DNA of 64,000 bases from Larus michahellis (taxonomy: Eukaryota > Chordata > Aves > Charadriiformes > Laridae), in NCBI RefSeq assembly GCF_964199755.1, contig NC_133900.1, positions 22,049,701 to 22,113,700 of the forward strand, given 5' to 3'. Below the pieces are notes generated by a model that worked only from the letters and a program-made list of their open reading frames with translations, was not told where the DNA came from and made no database searches. Positions within the stretch are counted from its first letter, which is position 1. Each line of letters starts with the position of its first letter. Below are positions 10,976 to 21,923 of the stretch, piece by piece. Both the position numbers and the translations under genes were made by a program.

Positions 10976-12689
10976 TCTTTCTTCCTTGCCCTGGAGGTTC
11001 TCACCATCGAACTCTTCCTGCTGTAGGTCACGTTGTCTTCAAATTCACAAAAAACCTAGCCTGACTTGTCTTGGTGTCTGTCATTTTCCATTTTCCATTG
11101 GAAGTCTGCAGGAGTAATTTTGTGTTGCTGGTGTCAGAGAGAACCGCCATGGTCAGGTTTCTAGCCTTGCAGGGTAAAGCCGTTGTGAAAGCCTCCGCTC
11201 GCAGCGCAGAAAGGCAAGCTCTTCTTGCCTCCAATCTGTGCAATCCCAGTTTCTCAGGCTGTTACAAACTTGAAGTTGCACGTAGAGAATTGTACTGGCT
11301 TGGACAATTTAGAAACAGCGTAAAACTCGTTTCCTAACATTGTGCCATTAGTACAGGCCTGTTTTTAAAAAAAAAAAAAAAAAGATAGTGTCATAAGAGG
11401 CAACATCTCTGTCTTGCACTGTATAATATATAAGCCAAGGGGTTAAACTTCCACAGCTCAGATTTTGTTGAGGCATCCTTTGTGGGACAGGATGTGTCAC
11501 AAGCTGTCACCTCAAGGTGAGAGCAGGACACATTTCCCACAGTGTGCTTTTTCTTTGTCTTACCTCTACCTATCAAAGGGAACCAAAGCGCTGCCCAAAT
11601 TGGTGTGTGAAAAGCCCCCACCTGCTCCTTGGAGCTCCCCCCGGGGCGGCAGAAGGGAGGGCGCGGGCTGGCAGGACGGACGGGGAGGGGAAGGACAGCC
11701 ATGGCCCAGCCGCCTGTTTGCCTGGAAACCCGAAATTCTTGGTGGGCATTTCCCAGAACGGAGCGTAATTTGATAAATGTATGAACTTCTGTTTCTGCAG
11801 GACGGAACGTGCGCTAGGAAGCCTGTGCAGCGATGGACGCTGAGAGCTGTTAATACACAGCCCTGGGTCAGAATAATTGCAACAGAAGCATTTTTCAGCA
11901 GAAAGGGCCATTAAAATGGTGTCTGCAATTGTGTCTTTTTTATTCATGTTCCTTTTGCAGAACTCTCAATTTCAGTTTAGGTTTTAAACCCTTCAGAGCA
12001 GGGACTGAACTTGCTCCACATTTAAACCCCCTTTTCACAGTGTCCTCCCTCCTTGTTTGGAGTCCCTTTCTTAACTATAATCCCAGGTATAAACTTTAAT
12101 TAGAGAAAATACCTTGCAGAAATGTTCTTCATCCCTTGCCCAACCCTAGGTAAACGGCAGAAAAAGTTAAGGAAAATAAAAGACGCTTAAAGAAGAAAAC
12201 CAGAATGCGGTACAATGAGCTTTTGGTGTCATATCATCGTGAATCAAGGTTTGATAAATCGTTGCCTGTGAAATTTGAAGAATACAACCCAAAGGCTCAT
12301 TCATCTGCTTATTCTGTTGTCTTAGAGCTGGCTTCCTTCCAAAGGGGGCACGCAACAAAGATGTCAGCGCTGCATTTCAGATCCAAGCACCAATGTCAGT
12401 AAGTTATTTTTCAGAAAATAAAACATCATTGTTAACCAAATTTATTTAAGAACAAATCAGCGGGGCCCTCTTTGTAATTATGTGTGGGCCTAGCTATTTG
12501 CAAAATCTTTTATTTCTCTGTAATCCTTCAGAGGATGTGGTAGAAAAGGGCCAGTTGCTCTGAGTTTCCCCCCCCCGTCCCCGGCTCGGAGTCTAAAAAG
12601 GGTTTAATTGTCTGCACAGATGTTGGTCTCAGCAGGGTACAGTAGCTCTCTGTTATTTTTTTTAAGGGGGGGGGGAAGTTAAAGATTTT
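10976..12689. other. Unique non-coding DNA
   Basis: No gene was recognised. It holds an A-run at about 11368-11384 and a short CpG-bearing, GC-rich patch at 11635-11705 where overlapping frames occur on both strands. A 21-base word at 12263-12283 recurs with one change at 19213-19233. Runs of C near 12570 and G near 12668 are simple sequence. Confidence 0.55.
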
Positions 12690-12835
12690 GCGAAAACTAC
12701 TACCCTTCATATTTTCTCGGAGCATCCGTGTCAATCCCTTTTCCCCATCCGCTGCGCTGGGGGCCGCCCTTGTCCGCCCGCTGCCTGGGGAAGCCCGAAA
12801 CCAGCGCTTGCGACGATGCTTTGCCTTTGGCGCAG
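12690..12835. other. Short CpG-dense segment upstream of repeat copy A
   Basis: By eye there are about a dozen CpG dinucleotides in roughly 145 bases (CATCCGCTGCGCTGG, TTGTCCGCCCGCTG, CAGCGCTTGCGACGATG), against sparse CpG on either side. It is shorter than a standard CpG island. It could be a small unmethylated regulatory element or simply a GC-rich patch. No exon was recognised in the frame crossing it. Confidence 0.5.
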
Positions 12836-12877
12836 GTGTAGCCTTGCTTTTTCTAAAAGGGGGGCTGTATTTCCCAT

Positions 12878-12896
12878 ATTTGCATGGTATTTGCAT
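12878..12896 (+). promoter_or_regulatory. Pair of octamer (POU-type) motifs
   Basis: Two perfect ATTTGCAT octamers lie at 12878-12885 and 12889-12896, 11 bases apart and so on the same face of the helix. A third, in reverse (ATGCAAAT), lies at 12990-12997 inside repeat copy A, and another at 14442-14449. Octamers are bound by Oct/POU proteins. Binding here is inference, since the 8-mer also occurs by chance in AT-rich DNA. Confidence 0.35.
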
Positions 12897-13037
12897 ATCA
12901 TTCTTAAGTTTACTTGCCTTTTTCTTTTTTTTTTTTTTTAAAAAAAAGGCAATAAAAGCTCGCTTGAATCACAGACATCATTTTAAAAAATGCAAATTGT
13001 ACCGGAAGAAAGTATCTTATTTCTGTTACGCATATAG
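12896..13037 (+). repeat. Direct repeat copy A (about 140 bp)
   Basis: It starts TATCATTCTTAAGTTTACT, continues through a T run and A run, then GGCAATAAAAGCTCGCTTGA, and ends AAGTATCTTATTTCTG, TTACGCATATAG. The same order of words recurs at 14656-14790. By hand alignment the 91 bases after the T/A run differ at about 10 positions, near 89% identity. Upstream, TTTTCTAA and GTATTTCC words are loosely shared as well. I do not recognise the family. It could be a local duplication or two copies of an uncharacterised short interspersed repeat. Confidence 0.85.
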
Positions 13038-14105
13038 GAAGGAACCTTGAACAAAGTGAGAATGACCGCCTCTCAAATAAGAAAGAAGGAAACCTTCTAA
13101 TAATTCTAAAATAAAGGTATTAAATGATGAAATTAATTTGATAGTCACCTTTCTCAATCTAACATAGCACTTACCTATTTTTAAAAAATTTTGTAAATGG
13201 AATTATGCTTTCATGCTTTCTGTTAAATTTAATACGTATTGTGACTGGAAGTCATCTGCTAACATGTTTTGATAGTATCCTCAAAAACGAGTGATAACTT
13301 CATATTCCTTCATTAATTAATATTTCACATAATTCTTCACCCATTTCATGCTATCTCTTGTTAGCTCTACCGCAGTTATCTGAACCTCAATTACCACAAT
13401 CTCCTTGTTTTTCAAAATAATCGTATCCCCAGAAAGCTATTAATTACATTTAAAAGCACTGCCATTAGCCAAGGCCTTAATTATGCAAACATATTCAGTG
13501 TCCCTGTGACATTTGGATAATCAAGGTGGTACCGTCTAAACAGCAGCCCTATGATTAGGTCTTTCTGCCCTCGGCTGAATAATCTTCCCTGCACCTGTTG
13601 TGTGCCACAAAAATAATGGGATGTCATATAAAATAATGAAAAAAAACCCCAAACAACGACTCTGACTCTGGTTCACTCCCTGAAGTAATTTTCAATTTTC
13701 TCCATCGGCAAAGGACACGGTCCAAGATAGCTACAGATTATTAGTTGGCTTTTTACTGGCAGAATTTTGAAAGATGAAAGCTCTCCTTGCCTAGCGTGCT
13801 TTCTTTCAAATGTCTGTTTATAGATCAATTATTTAAAAAAGGAAATAAAAATGAAAAGGTCCTCCAGTTATGTGGATCAATATCCAACAAATCATTGACA
13901 GAAGGGAATCCCCACAAGGCACAATTAAATTCTGCAGACAGCAAAATCCACGTACACCAGCTTTCTCACTGCTGTCAAATGGGATATTCTGGAGGGCACG
14001 TAATAGATACGGAATGATGAGTAAATGTAGAAAAATAATAATTCATAAACGATCGCTAGAACAACAGCTTACAATCCTTGATTAGCATCCTCCCGTTATC
14101 TTTTG
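13038..14105. other. AT-rich non-coding DNA between the repeat copies
   Basis: No gene was recognised. It is rich in TAATTA-type homeodomain-like words (for example CATTAATTAATATT near 13310 and CTTAATTATGCAAAC near 13477), which would fit a conserved developmental enhancer but is also expected from AT-rich DNA. Confidence 0.5.
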
Positions 14106-14412
14106 GATTATGGCAATTTGCTGCGGAGCAAACGGACTCCTTTTTTTGCTGGGAAGCGCTTTAGTCTGCCCGCATCGTTTCGTCGTAAAGTAAATCGGCG
14201 GCGTAAATGCAATGCGCTGCAAACTGCAAGGGTGTTTTGCCGGGCGGCGCTTGCCACTGGTGGGTTTGCCTGCCCTGGGTGGACGTGCCACCTCCCGCGC
14301 TGAAGCAGGTGCCTGTCGTGTTGGGAATGCTGCCCAGGCTTTCCCGCTCCGCACCCGCGAGAGGTTCCACCGGGACCCCGTGCTGCCGGCTGGTCCCGCA
14401 TCCCTTTGTTCC
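14106..14412. other. CpG-dense segment upstream of repeat copy B
   Basis: By eye there are close to 30 CpG in about 300 bases (CATCGTTTCGTCG, AATCGGCGGCGT, GCCGGGCGGCGC, CGCACCCGCGAG), in strong contrast to the surrounding AT-rich DNA. This approaches CpG-island density. Frames cross it on both strands (up to about 163 codons on minus at 14108-14599), but they have no recognised domain, and GC-rich DNA lengthens chance frames. It could be a small CpG island of a non-coding transcript or an unrecognised first exon. Confidence 0.55.
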
Positions 14413-14655
14413 CGAACAAAGAAGTCTCAAGGTGAACAGCAATGCAAATCCTGGCTCTGTTATCAACAGCGATTTCAAAATCTGTTTGTGCTACCAAGCA
14501 AACCCTCCATGGATTGCTTCCACTAAGGTCCCTCCTGTTTATCGTCCACCTACACGCATTCCCTACACCATTTGTAAAGGCAGTGCTTGGTATCCTCAAT
14601 GCGTTTTGATTCCTTTCTCTTTTCTAAGTTGTGTATTTCCTTAGAGCCTTGCTGA

Positions 14656-14790
14656 TATCATTCTTAAGTTTACTCAACTTTTTTTTTTTTTTTAAGAAAA
14701 GGCAATAGATGCTCGCTTGATTCACATACGTCATTTTAAAAAATGGAAGTTATACTAGAAGAAAGTATCTTATTTCTGTTACGCATATAG
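14656..14790 (+). repeat. Direct repeat copy B (about 135 bp)
   Basis: Partner of the repeat at 12896-13037, in the same orientation and starting 1,760 bases later. Shared words include TATCATTCTTAAGTTTACT, GCTCGCTTGA, TCATTTTAAAAAATG and AAGTATCTTATTTCTG, TTACGCATATAG. The octamer inside copy A (ATGCAAAT) is changed here to ATGGAAGT, and the two upstream octamers are absent. Right after it, AAAAAAGACATCAATG is repeated at 14793-14808 and about 26 bases later. Confidence 0.85.
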
Positions 14791-15257
14791 ATAAAAAAGA
14801 CATCAATGTCCCCAGAAAAAAAAAGACATCAATGATCATCATCTGCCCCAGACCTGCAGAGCAGCATCCTCCTCGTATGCCCCATTCTTCCCAGCATCAC
14901 TTCGGTGCCAGTGGGGCAGCTTTTATTCTACTTTTTTAAAACCCTCATCCTTCATTCGCTCTCTCCTCTGCGTGTCTGCTAATTGAACATCAGGGTCTTC
15001 CTTTCACATTTAAAGTTAATCCCATTGAGCTAAGTTTCATCTTGGTTGCTGATATTCTTGGGAATGCTGCACCACAGAAATGAAAAGCCCCATTATATTG
15101 ACTGCTTAGGTCCACGTTAACCAGTGTTTTAGAGCAGAGCTTTCTCATCGTTCCTCTCAGAGCCTGAAATTGTTTCTGAAGGCTTGTGCTGCCACATGTC
15201 CACTTCAGCCGACGAATATTTTGCTCATCGCAGCCTGCAGAGCACCTCTGTGGCCTT

Positions 15258-15285
15258 GCTCGATGGACACTGCTCGATGGACACC
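15258..15285 (+). repeat. 14-bp tandem duplication
   Basis: GCTCGATGGACACT is followed directly by GCTCGATGGACACC. The near identity points to a fairly recent slippage duplication. Confidence 0.85.
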
Positions 15286-15642
15286 TGGCAAAACTCATTT
15301 TCTTTCCCTCCTCCAAAGAACATCATTTTGTCATTCTTATTATGAAAGGTGTGATTCAGAGGAGGAGGGAAAGATCTGGCCATTATTAATATCGATGACC
15401 TTTTCTGCCTCCTTGGGCAAACCTGATTTTCCTAATTAACAAAATGTTGACAATGCTGCATGGGAACACGGGAAGCCCATGAAATGTTTTATAGAATTGG
15501 CTGTTACACTTATGTATATCAAATGCTTTCCAAGATAATAGCATCTGGCATCAGAATCTGGAACACAAGTTATATTTGGTAATAAAGGCTGTAAGGATAA
15601 CATGAAATCAATGTCTGTGCTGTGAACAGAGAGGAATGGGAG

Positions 15643-15665
15643 TACTGCATTTTTTTAATGCAGTA
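15643..15665. other. Perfect 9-bp hairpin with T5 loop
   Basis: TACTGCATT (15643-15651) pairs with AATGCAGTA (15657-15665) around five T residues. No flanking duplication or element was recognised. It may be chance. Confidence 0.7.
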
Positions 15666-16954
15666 GAATTCCAGAGATTATTTGAGCATGAATTTCACTG
15701 ACATATTTACTAACATTTCTTAAGTGAAAAAAATTGGGAACAATGCTGACCTTATGCAAATTCATCTATTCCCAAGCACTTCCATATGTCCAGTTATTGT
15801 AAATGAAAAAAAATATAGATAAGATTAAACAAGCCAAGAGCTTACCATAAAATGTTGTATATGTGAAATACTACACGTAAGAGGAAAGGTTTCAAAATAC
15901 AGAGAGATGCCTAAGAAGATAAAATGTTCATCTTCCTTCTACTGAATTGAGGTCAATCTTGGCTTTATTTAAATTAATGGAAAAATTCCCAGGATTTCAC
16001 CTCGTGGGTGGATCCAGTAGGTTCTTTGAACTGCCAAAATATATTTGTAAACAAGTCATCCAGTCAGGGTTAAATTTCTACGCTAGTTAATAAGCAAGCA
16101 GCATGCTTTACTCCCTGTTTGATGGAAATACTGGACAAAACTTGCAGTATCTTAGCTCATGTGCCATATGCAGAACAGAGATGTAGCCTGGAGTGTGCAC
16201 TGCTCCACCTCCTGAGCAGGGGGGGCTGAAAGAAAGAATTATCTTTGGATGGGATCAAGCACATGTAATTAGAGTTGCCCTGATCCTTTGAGCTCTTCAT
16301 ATTGTCAGGTTCGTTCTGTGATCGTTTTCCCACCGTCCATGATGAGTTAGCAATAGATAATGATAAAATTAAGTCGGTTTTATGAGTCTTGCAGAGACTG
16401 ATGCATGCTTATTTGTATTTGTACTTTTCTTTGTTTCCTCAGATGGCTCCCAATGGGTTGCCAGCTTTATCTATGTACCCTTTTTCCTTCACAGTTCAGA
16501 TGTGGCAGTTCCGTTCTGTGGATGCAGTCAGGCACATTGATTTCTCCAGTGCCGAAGCATCGACTCCTTGTTCAAAAGCCAAACAAAATGCTGTGATTAT
16601 GTTCAATTGTTGAGCCATGTTTCGAGGCTGAAGAGTGAGCTTCTCCTATCATCTCCATCTATCAGCCACAGATCCTGTAGAAATTCCTGGGCTCCACACC
16701 CTCATCCTTCCTTCTTCTGACTAAAAGGTGATTTAAGAAATTCTCTCTTCTCGTTGAAGAGTGGAAAAGTATTGTAGTGTCAAGCTTAGGTTTGTTTACG
16801 GCCAGCGAAGATGGGCAAAAGCCAGCATGGGAAGATGGAAAGAAAGGTGGGAAACCCTGGAGCTGACAAAAGCCTCTCGCAGTCTTCAGGGTGTGTTCTT
16901 CATGGCTACAGCAGCCATGGCAAAGGCACTTCCTTTGCATTCAGGCAGGAGTCA

Positions 16955-17008
16955 GAAATGGAATTGGAAGTGGAAATGGAATTGGAAATGGAAATGGAAA
17001 TGGAAATG
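16955..17008 (+). repeat. Hexamer repeat (GAAATG)n, nine units
   Basis: Nine consecutive six-base units, mostly GAAATG with GAATTG and GAAGTG variants. Because six is a multiple of three, the frames over it stay open and yield Trp-Lys or Met-Glu repeats. Those peptides are artefacts. Confidence 0.93.
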
Positions 17009-20000
17009 AAAGGAGTTGACTGCTGTCACAACAGTTTCAGCTCGGTAATGTCTCTTGTACAGCCGGAGACTGCAGTCGCCTGTGTTTACCCAAAGAACTC
17101 TTCAATAATGCATGGCCGGCTGAGGAGTGTGTTATAAATCCGGCAGGATTGAAATAGCAGGAGGTAGGGGCTGCTTTAATATCCAGATTGGCTCAGAAGC
17201 TTATGCTGTGAGGGTTTCCCAGTGTGGCGTTACCATCACAGCAATCCTTCCATTTTGTACCCATCAACGGTCCTCAAGAAGGAATAAAAGAAGATAAAAC
17301 TTAAATTTTTACCAAAAAAAAAGGAGCATAAGTTGTCTACGGCAGTCCGTAAAACTCCATAATTAATAGAATGCAAACTGAAAGAATGCAAAAAACTATG
17401 CCTTTTCCAGGCACAGACCTAGCTACCCCTGAATACAGTGTGACTGTTCTGGCTGGCTTTGTGAGGCAGTGGCACGGCACGTGCTCTGCGACTGCGGAGG
17501 AAAACGTCACCCCTGGTCAGTACAGGCAGCGCAACTCTCCAACCAAGAGCCAAAAAAGGCCATCTCAGATGCAAACGTCACCTTTAAATAATTTATTCTG
17601 TGCCACACAGATTGGATTAAAAGTAAATGGGATGGGATTAAAGGATTCCCTTTTTGTTTTTTCTTTGACTGTTTGTTTCTCATTTCAGCAACAGCCAATG
17701 AAAAATCCCTCAGGGACAGAAAAGGAAAGAATTGTCTTAAATATCATAATACCTTTTGTTCTTATAATTATGACTATTTGTCATGAAAACAAAACAATGC
17801 ATACCTCACTTCTACCTCTCTGTTCACCAAACGTTAAGCATACTGGAGGTACTGATGTGCAAGTGCTGGCCATCAAGGATTTTTTTCCAGATACATTTTT
17901 TTTTTTTTATTAGGACAAGAAGTTGTGGGCATACCTGCCAATCTCATCATTTTAAAACTGAAAAAGGTGCTGGTTCCACAAAGGCACTAGTATGTCTTCA
18001 TTTTGCAATTTGAAAAATGCAGAAGTTTCTTTTGGCTTCTTTCACTTCTATCGTCTGGTTTTTGCCCGTAATGTATGTGCATGGACGCATGTTACAGAGA
18101 GAGGGGGCGAGGAAGGGGTAGGGGAGAGAAAGAGGGGAAAAAGCAGGTAGAACAAATATGGACATAACTGGGTCTATTTAACCTCCCCCACCACCCCCTT
18201 TTTATTTTCTCATTTGTTAAGAAAATTCCACTTCACCTTAACTTAAACAGGATGAGGTAGCCCTACACAGAGGCACGCTCTGCGTCCGTAGTGAGACATA
18301 ACTGCCGTCGTAACTCAAGCTGTAATCGCTCCTCTGCATGTGAAGAGCTTTTGCTCTTCTTTGGTATTTCTTGCCTCTTGCCAAGCTTCTTGCTTGGTAA
18401 TTCTGAGCAAGGAATTTCATTTAGCATAGACACAAAATGAGGAGCGAATTTTGATTTCAATGGGAATTCCATAGACATGAAGTGGGAAATAAGGCAAGGA
18501 GGAAATGAATCCAGTGGTAGAAGGGCTGCCTTGCTCTGGATGGTCTGTGTGGTCACAGATGGCATACAACATAAGTAACACCATTGGAAAAGTTAACATG
18601 TGGCCTCACAAATATGTTTTTTGAGGGTCTGGAGAGGGCCATCAGGGAGGGAGGGTTGAGCGGCTGTCCCTGTAATTGCTCTCTTGGTGGAAACTTCCCT
18701 CAGAGGTGCTAATTACTGATCAGTAGTGACACAAAAGGGCACAGATTTAGTGTACCCCCAAAAATGCGCTGATTCATCCAGTCTGTAAGAAGGCAGGACA
18801 TGCCATAACGGGTTCTGTCTGCCACACATTCGGCCAATACAATTTCTAATAAACAAAAATAAATAATTCTCTACTTTCCACACAATGAAGGATCTAAAAT
18901 GCTGGGTGCTGTAAAAGTCAACAAAGAGGAATTACACCACACATTCAGCAAGTGCACGATATGGCCCAAAGAACATGGTTGCAGCCTCCACTGTAGCATT
19001 GGAAAGAATGATTATTGATAAAACCGATAGATCTGAGATATTTTTGCTTGGCTTGCAGGTCTTTCAGACGCTGTTTTTAAGATTTAAAATAAAGAGCTCT
19101 AGGGTAAAGATTGCCTGTCTTTGCGTCTGTATATTAGAGGTACCTCTCTGTATGTTAAACGCTTTTTATTCAGTTCTAGGTAGATCTTCTTTAAAAAAAC
19201 GACCTTATTTTGTGCCTGTAAAATTTGAAGAATTTGAGAGACATGTGATGATTAGGAGACGCCAAAGAAATGTTTTCATTTAAACCTAAAGAGAAATATT
19301 TCGAAGTGAAAAAACACCACGGCATTCTGCATTACAGTCATCGCTGAAAAATATTTCTACTGCATGACTTCTGATATTTGCCAAGATAGCCTAGTCACAC
19401 ACCTACCGCAGGAGGAGAAAATACCTCAAAGGAAATCTGTGGCATTCATGTTAACACCTTCAGAAATGGACCCCTGTTTTATCTACAGATGTAGGTAGCT
19501 TTGCTGAATCTCCATCGACTCTGTTTGGAGCAGAAGTATAACAGATTCCTGATTTATTTTTTTTTTCTTAGACTGTAACACTGAGATAAATGGATTTTTG
19601 TTTGCAGACGTCAATGGCTTCTAAACAATGGCACCGTTGTGAAGGCCTGCCCTCAACACTGCAGCTGCCTGGAGTGGCTTTCCTTTCGAGGAAACCGCTC
19701 CCAATTATCTTCCCCCTTAATGAGCATTCCTTGTTTCTGAGAAGTTGTAACCTAGAGGCTGAGGTTGTATTGTTATGACAGCGCAACCGTGTATTGATGT
19801 CAAGCTTGTAGGTCCCTTATCAGTTGTCTGCCTGAGCGTATTCAGTCTAGGACAAACATCGTTGAGGCGACTTCATTTACAGAAGTCCCGATGGAGCTCA
19901 GAAATCCCAGATGCTATCAGGGAGTATCAATAGACAGGGGTATAACATAACAAACTGAAACCTCAGAGTCCCATGTGCTTTTGTAACTCCGAGACCTGAA

Positions 20001-20255
20001 TTTTCCTCTGGGCAGCACTGTAGGACCTGCCAGCGATGGGGGATCCTTCGCTAGCGTGCAGTGTCCTACAGCTTGCTCTTCAGCAGTGCTGGTGGCTGGT
20101 GTGGGCTTTCTCACAGCACATTCAGAAAGTTTTTCACACTTGGCAAAACTTCCCCATCGTTCTCAGGGCGCCCCTAACTAAACTAACTCTCTTCTGGCAG
20201 AATTAGTTTCCAATTTGAAACTCTGGTTGGCTACCGTGGCAAAGTTGAGTGCTTT
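17009..20255. other. Unique AT-rich non-coding DNA
   Basis: No gene was recognised. The longest frame (17371-17913, plus, 180 codons) has no domain, low-complexity Phe/Tyr at its end and no family resemblance, so I regard it as chance. A purine-rich G-run tract lies at 18096-18143. At 18450-18475 the words TTGATTTCAATGGGAATTCC recall an old amniote repeat, too short to call. Confidence 0.55.
18096..18143 (+). other. Purine-rich tract with four G runs
   Basis: G runs lie at 18103-18107, 18115-18118, 18121-18124 and 18134-18137 in an almost pure A/G strand. It could form a G-quadruplex or a triplex, although the last loop (9 bases) is longer than the usual limit. Structure is inferred from base order only. 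Confidence 0.55.
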
Positions 20256-20313
20256 GGGTTTGGAACTAGATGGTCTCCATGGTCCCTTCCAGCCCAAACC
20301 ATTCCATGATTCA
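20256..20313 (+). mobile_element. CR1 3' tip, plus orientation
   Basis: GGTTTGGAACTAGATGGTCT, then GGTCCCTTCCAGCCCAAACC and ATTCCATGATTC match the last 55 or so bases of CR1. Nothing upstream matches, so the element was truncated very close to its 3' end. It has a few substitutions from the usual form. Confidence 0.9.
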
Positions 20314-21898
20314 ATGGCCAAGGGCCATTCACCGAGACCTTGTTGGTAACGGTTCTGTATCTACCACACAGACTCAACTCTACAAACATGACCATGATGA
20401 ATACTACTCCAAAGGTATATTTTTGCATTTCTCCAGAATATTTTCTCGTTGCCAGTGAGAAAAACAGGCTAAAGCTTCCAAGTATTTCGTGAAATAAAAT
20501 TGTGAAATTGTGTTGGGTCAGTTGCTTTTTTTAAATTTTGATTTGAAGGGTTTTATAGTACTGCATAAAAATACATTTCAAAACGAAAAGTGACTTTGAA
20601 TGTCAGAATCCTGCCATTTGAAAAAAATGCAGAAATGAATTACGACATCTTGAAAAGAAGTCATTTCTATCTATCTAGAAATCATTTCTATTTTTTATCC
20701 TAAACATAAGACTGTTGTAGCTAATAGTTTTAGATAGAAGAAACCTTAACACTGAATGACATAGAAGTATCCTCTGTTCCTGACAGAGAACTAAAAGATT
20801 TTTTTCCTCGCTGCCTTTAGGTGCATGAATTTACATACATCATACGCCGTACTATGCTGGGTTTATAAGGCTGATAAAAATGATGTATGAGGGTCACATT
20901 ACATTTTGAAAAGACTGTGCATGGAAAAAAAAGCACACAGAAGGAGAAAGAGACAAAAAGGAAGTCATTATCTGTGAAAACAGGCCCAGATTTCACAAAC
21001 AAAGCTCAGCCTGGAAAAAAATGTGTACTCCTGCCTCTACAGAAGCACGCGGCTTAATGGGGCTCATGTGGGCATTAGGCTGGCTTGGCAAGGAAGGCTG
21101 CCAGAAGATTGAAACTGGAGCAAAACAGGAGGCAGATATAAATCAACTTCAAAAATGGAGTTGAAAGAAATACTAAAGAAAGAAGTGTTTGTTACATACG
21201 GAATTAAAAACTAGCACGGGGGAAGTATTCCCTTTTATCATTGGTACATGTCACCCTACACTCAGAAGTGCTTCGGAGAGCTTGAAACTCCCCCCAGAAT
21301 CGCACGTAGAAGTCAGATATTCCATCCCAAGCGAGATACAGAAAAAGTTGTGAATTAGCCCCGCTATTTAATACCAGATACTCAATCAGCTATTACACAG
21401 GTTTGCCTCACGGTCACTGCCGAGCTGGGATGAGTAGCTAAATGCCCACCCAGTGGGGATGTCCATCACTTCCCACCCCTCTGAGAGCCCGAGCGGTCCC
21501 CGCCAAGGGACAGCCTGAAGTCCGCGGTGATTTTTGGTCCCTATTGGAGGGATGCTGGGGATGACTCTCTGCATCTGCGCTTGCGTGGGTGGGAGAGGGA
21601 AGACATGCGGGTTTTCCGATGCTGTCCCGTGCTCCCCTGGCAATTTTTTGGCTGCGAACAATAGTGCTTTATGCCTGCAAGTGCTGCCCTGCGATGCTGG
21701 GAGAGGGAGAGCAGCTGCGTCTCAATTCCCCCTGCTCTCCTCCGCAGCCGAGCGTCCCCCCCAGCTTCCCTGTGAGCCAACGGAGCCCCCACAACCACCC
21801 CCAGAGACAGGTGGGTTTTTCATGTGCTCCTCACCAGCAACATATCAAGCTGGTAGGACAAGGCAGCGCGTTGGCTGCCCTACCTTAGCATTTCATTG

Positions 21899-21923
21899 CC
21901 CGCCCCCACCCCCCCCACACCCC
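21899..21923 (-). other. C-rich tract, possible G-quadruplex on the minus strand
   Basis: Four C runs (3, 5, 8 and 4 bases) are separated by loops of 1 to 3 bases, so the minus strand carries a textbook G-quadruplex pattern and the plus strand a possible i-motif. It sits in a GC-rich section. Function is unknown. Confidence 0.65.

Larger units (their letters stand above)
14791..16954. other. Unique non-coding DNA
   Basis: No gene was recognised. It holds the small duplication after repeat B, the 14-base tandem duplication at 15258-15285 and the hairpin at 15643-15665. The frames at 14990-15439 and 16389-16940 carry no domain. Confidence 0.55.

Noticed and set aside
14108..14644. Frames of 145-163 codons on both strands
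   Set aside because: They lie in a CpG- and GC-rich patch where stops are rare. Opposite-strand frames overlap and none has a domain.
17371..17913. 180-codon open frame on plus
   Set aside because: No domain or family resemblance, a Phe-rich end coming from a T run, and no exon or promoter context.
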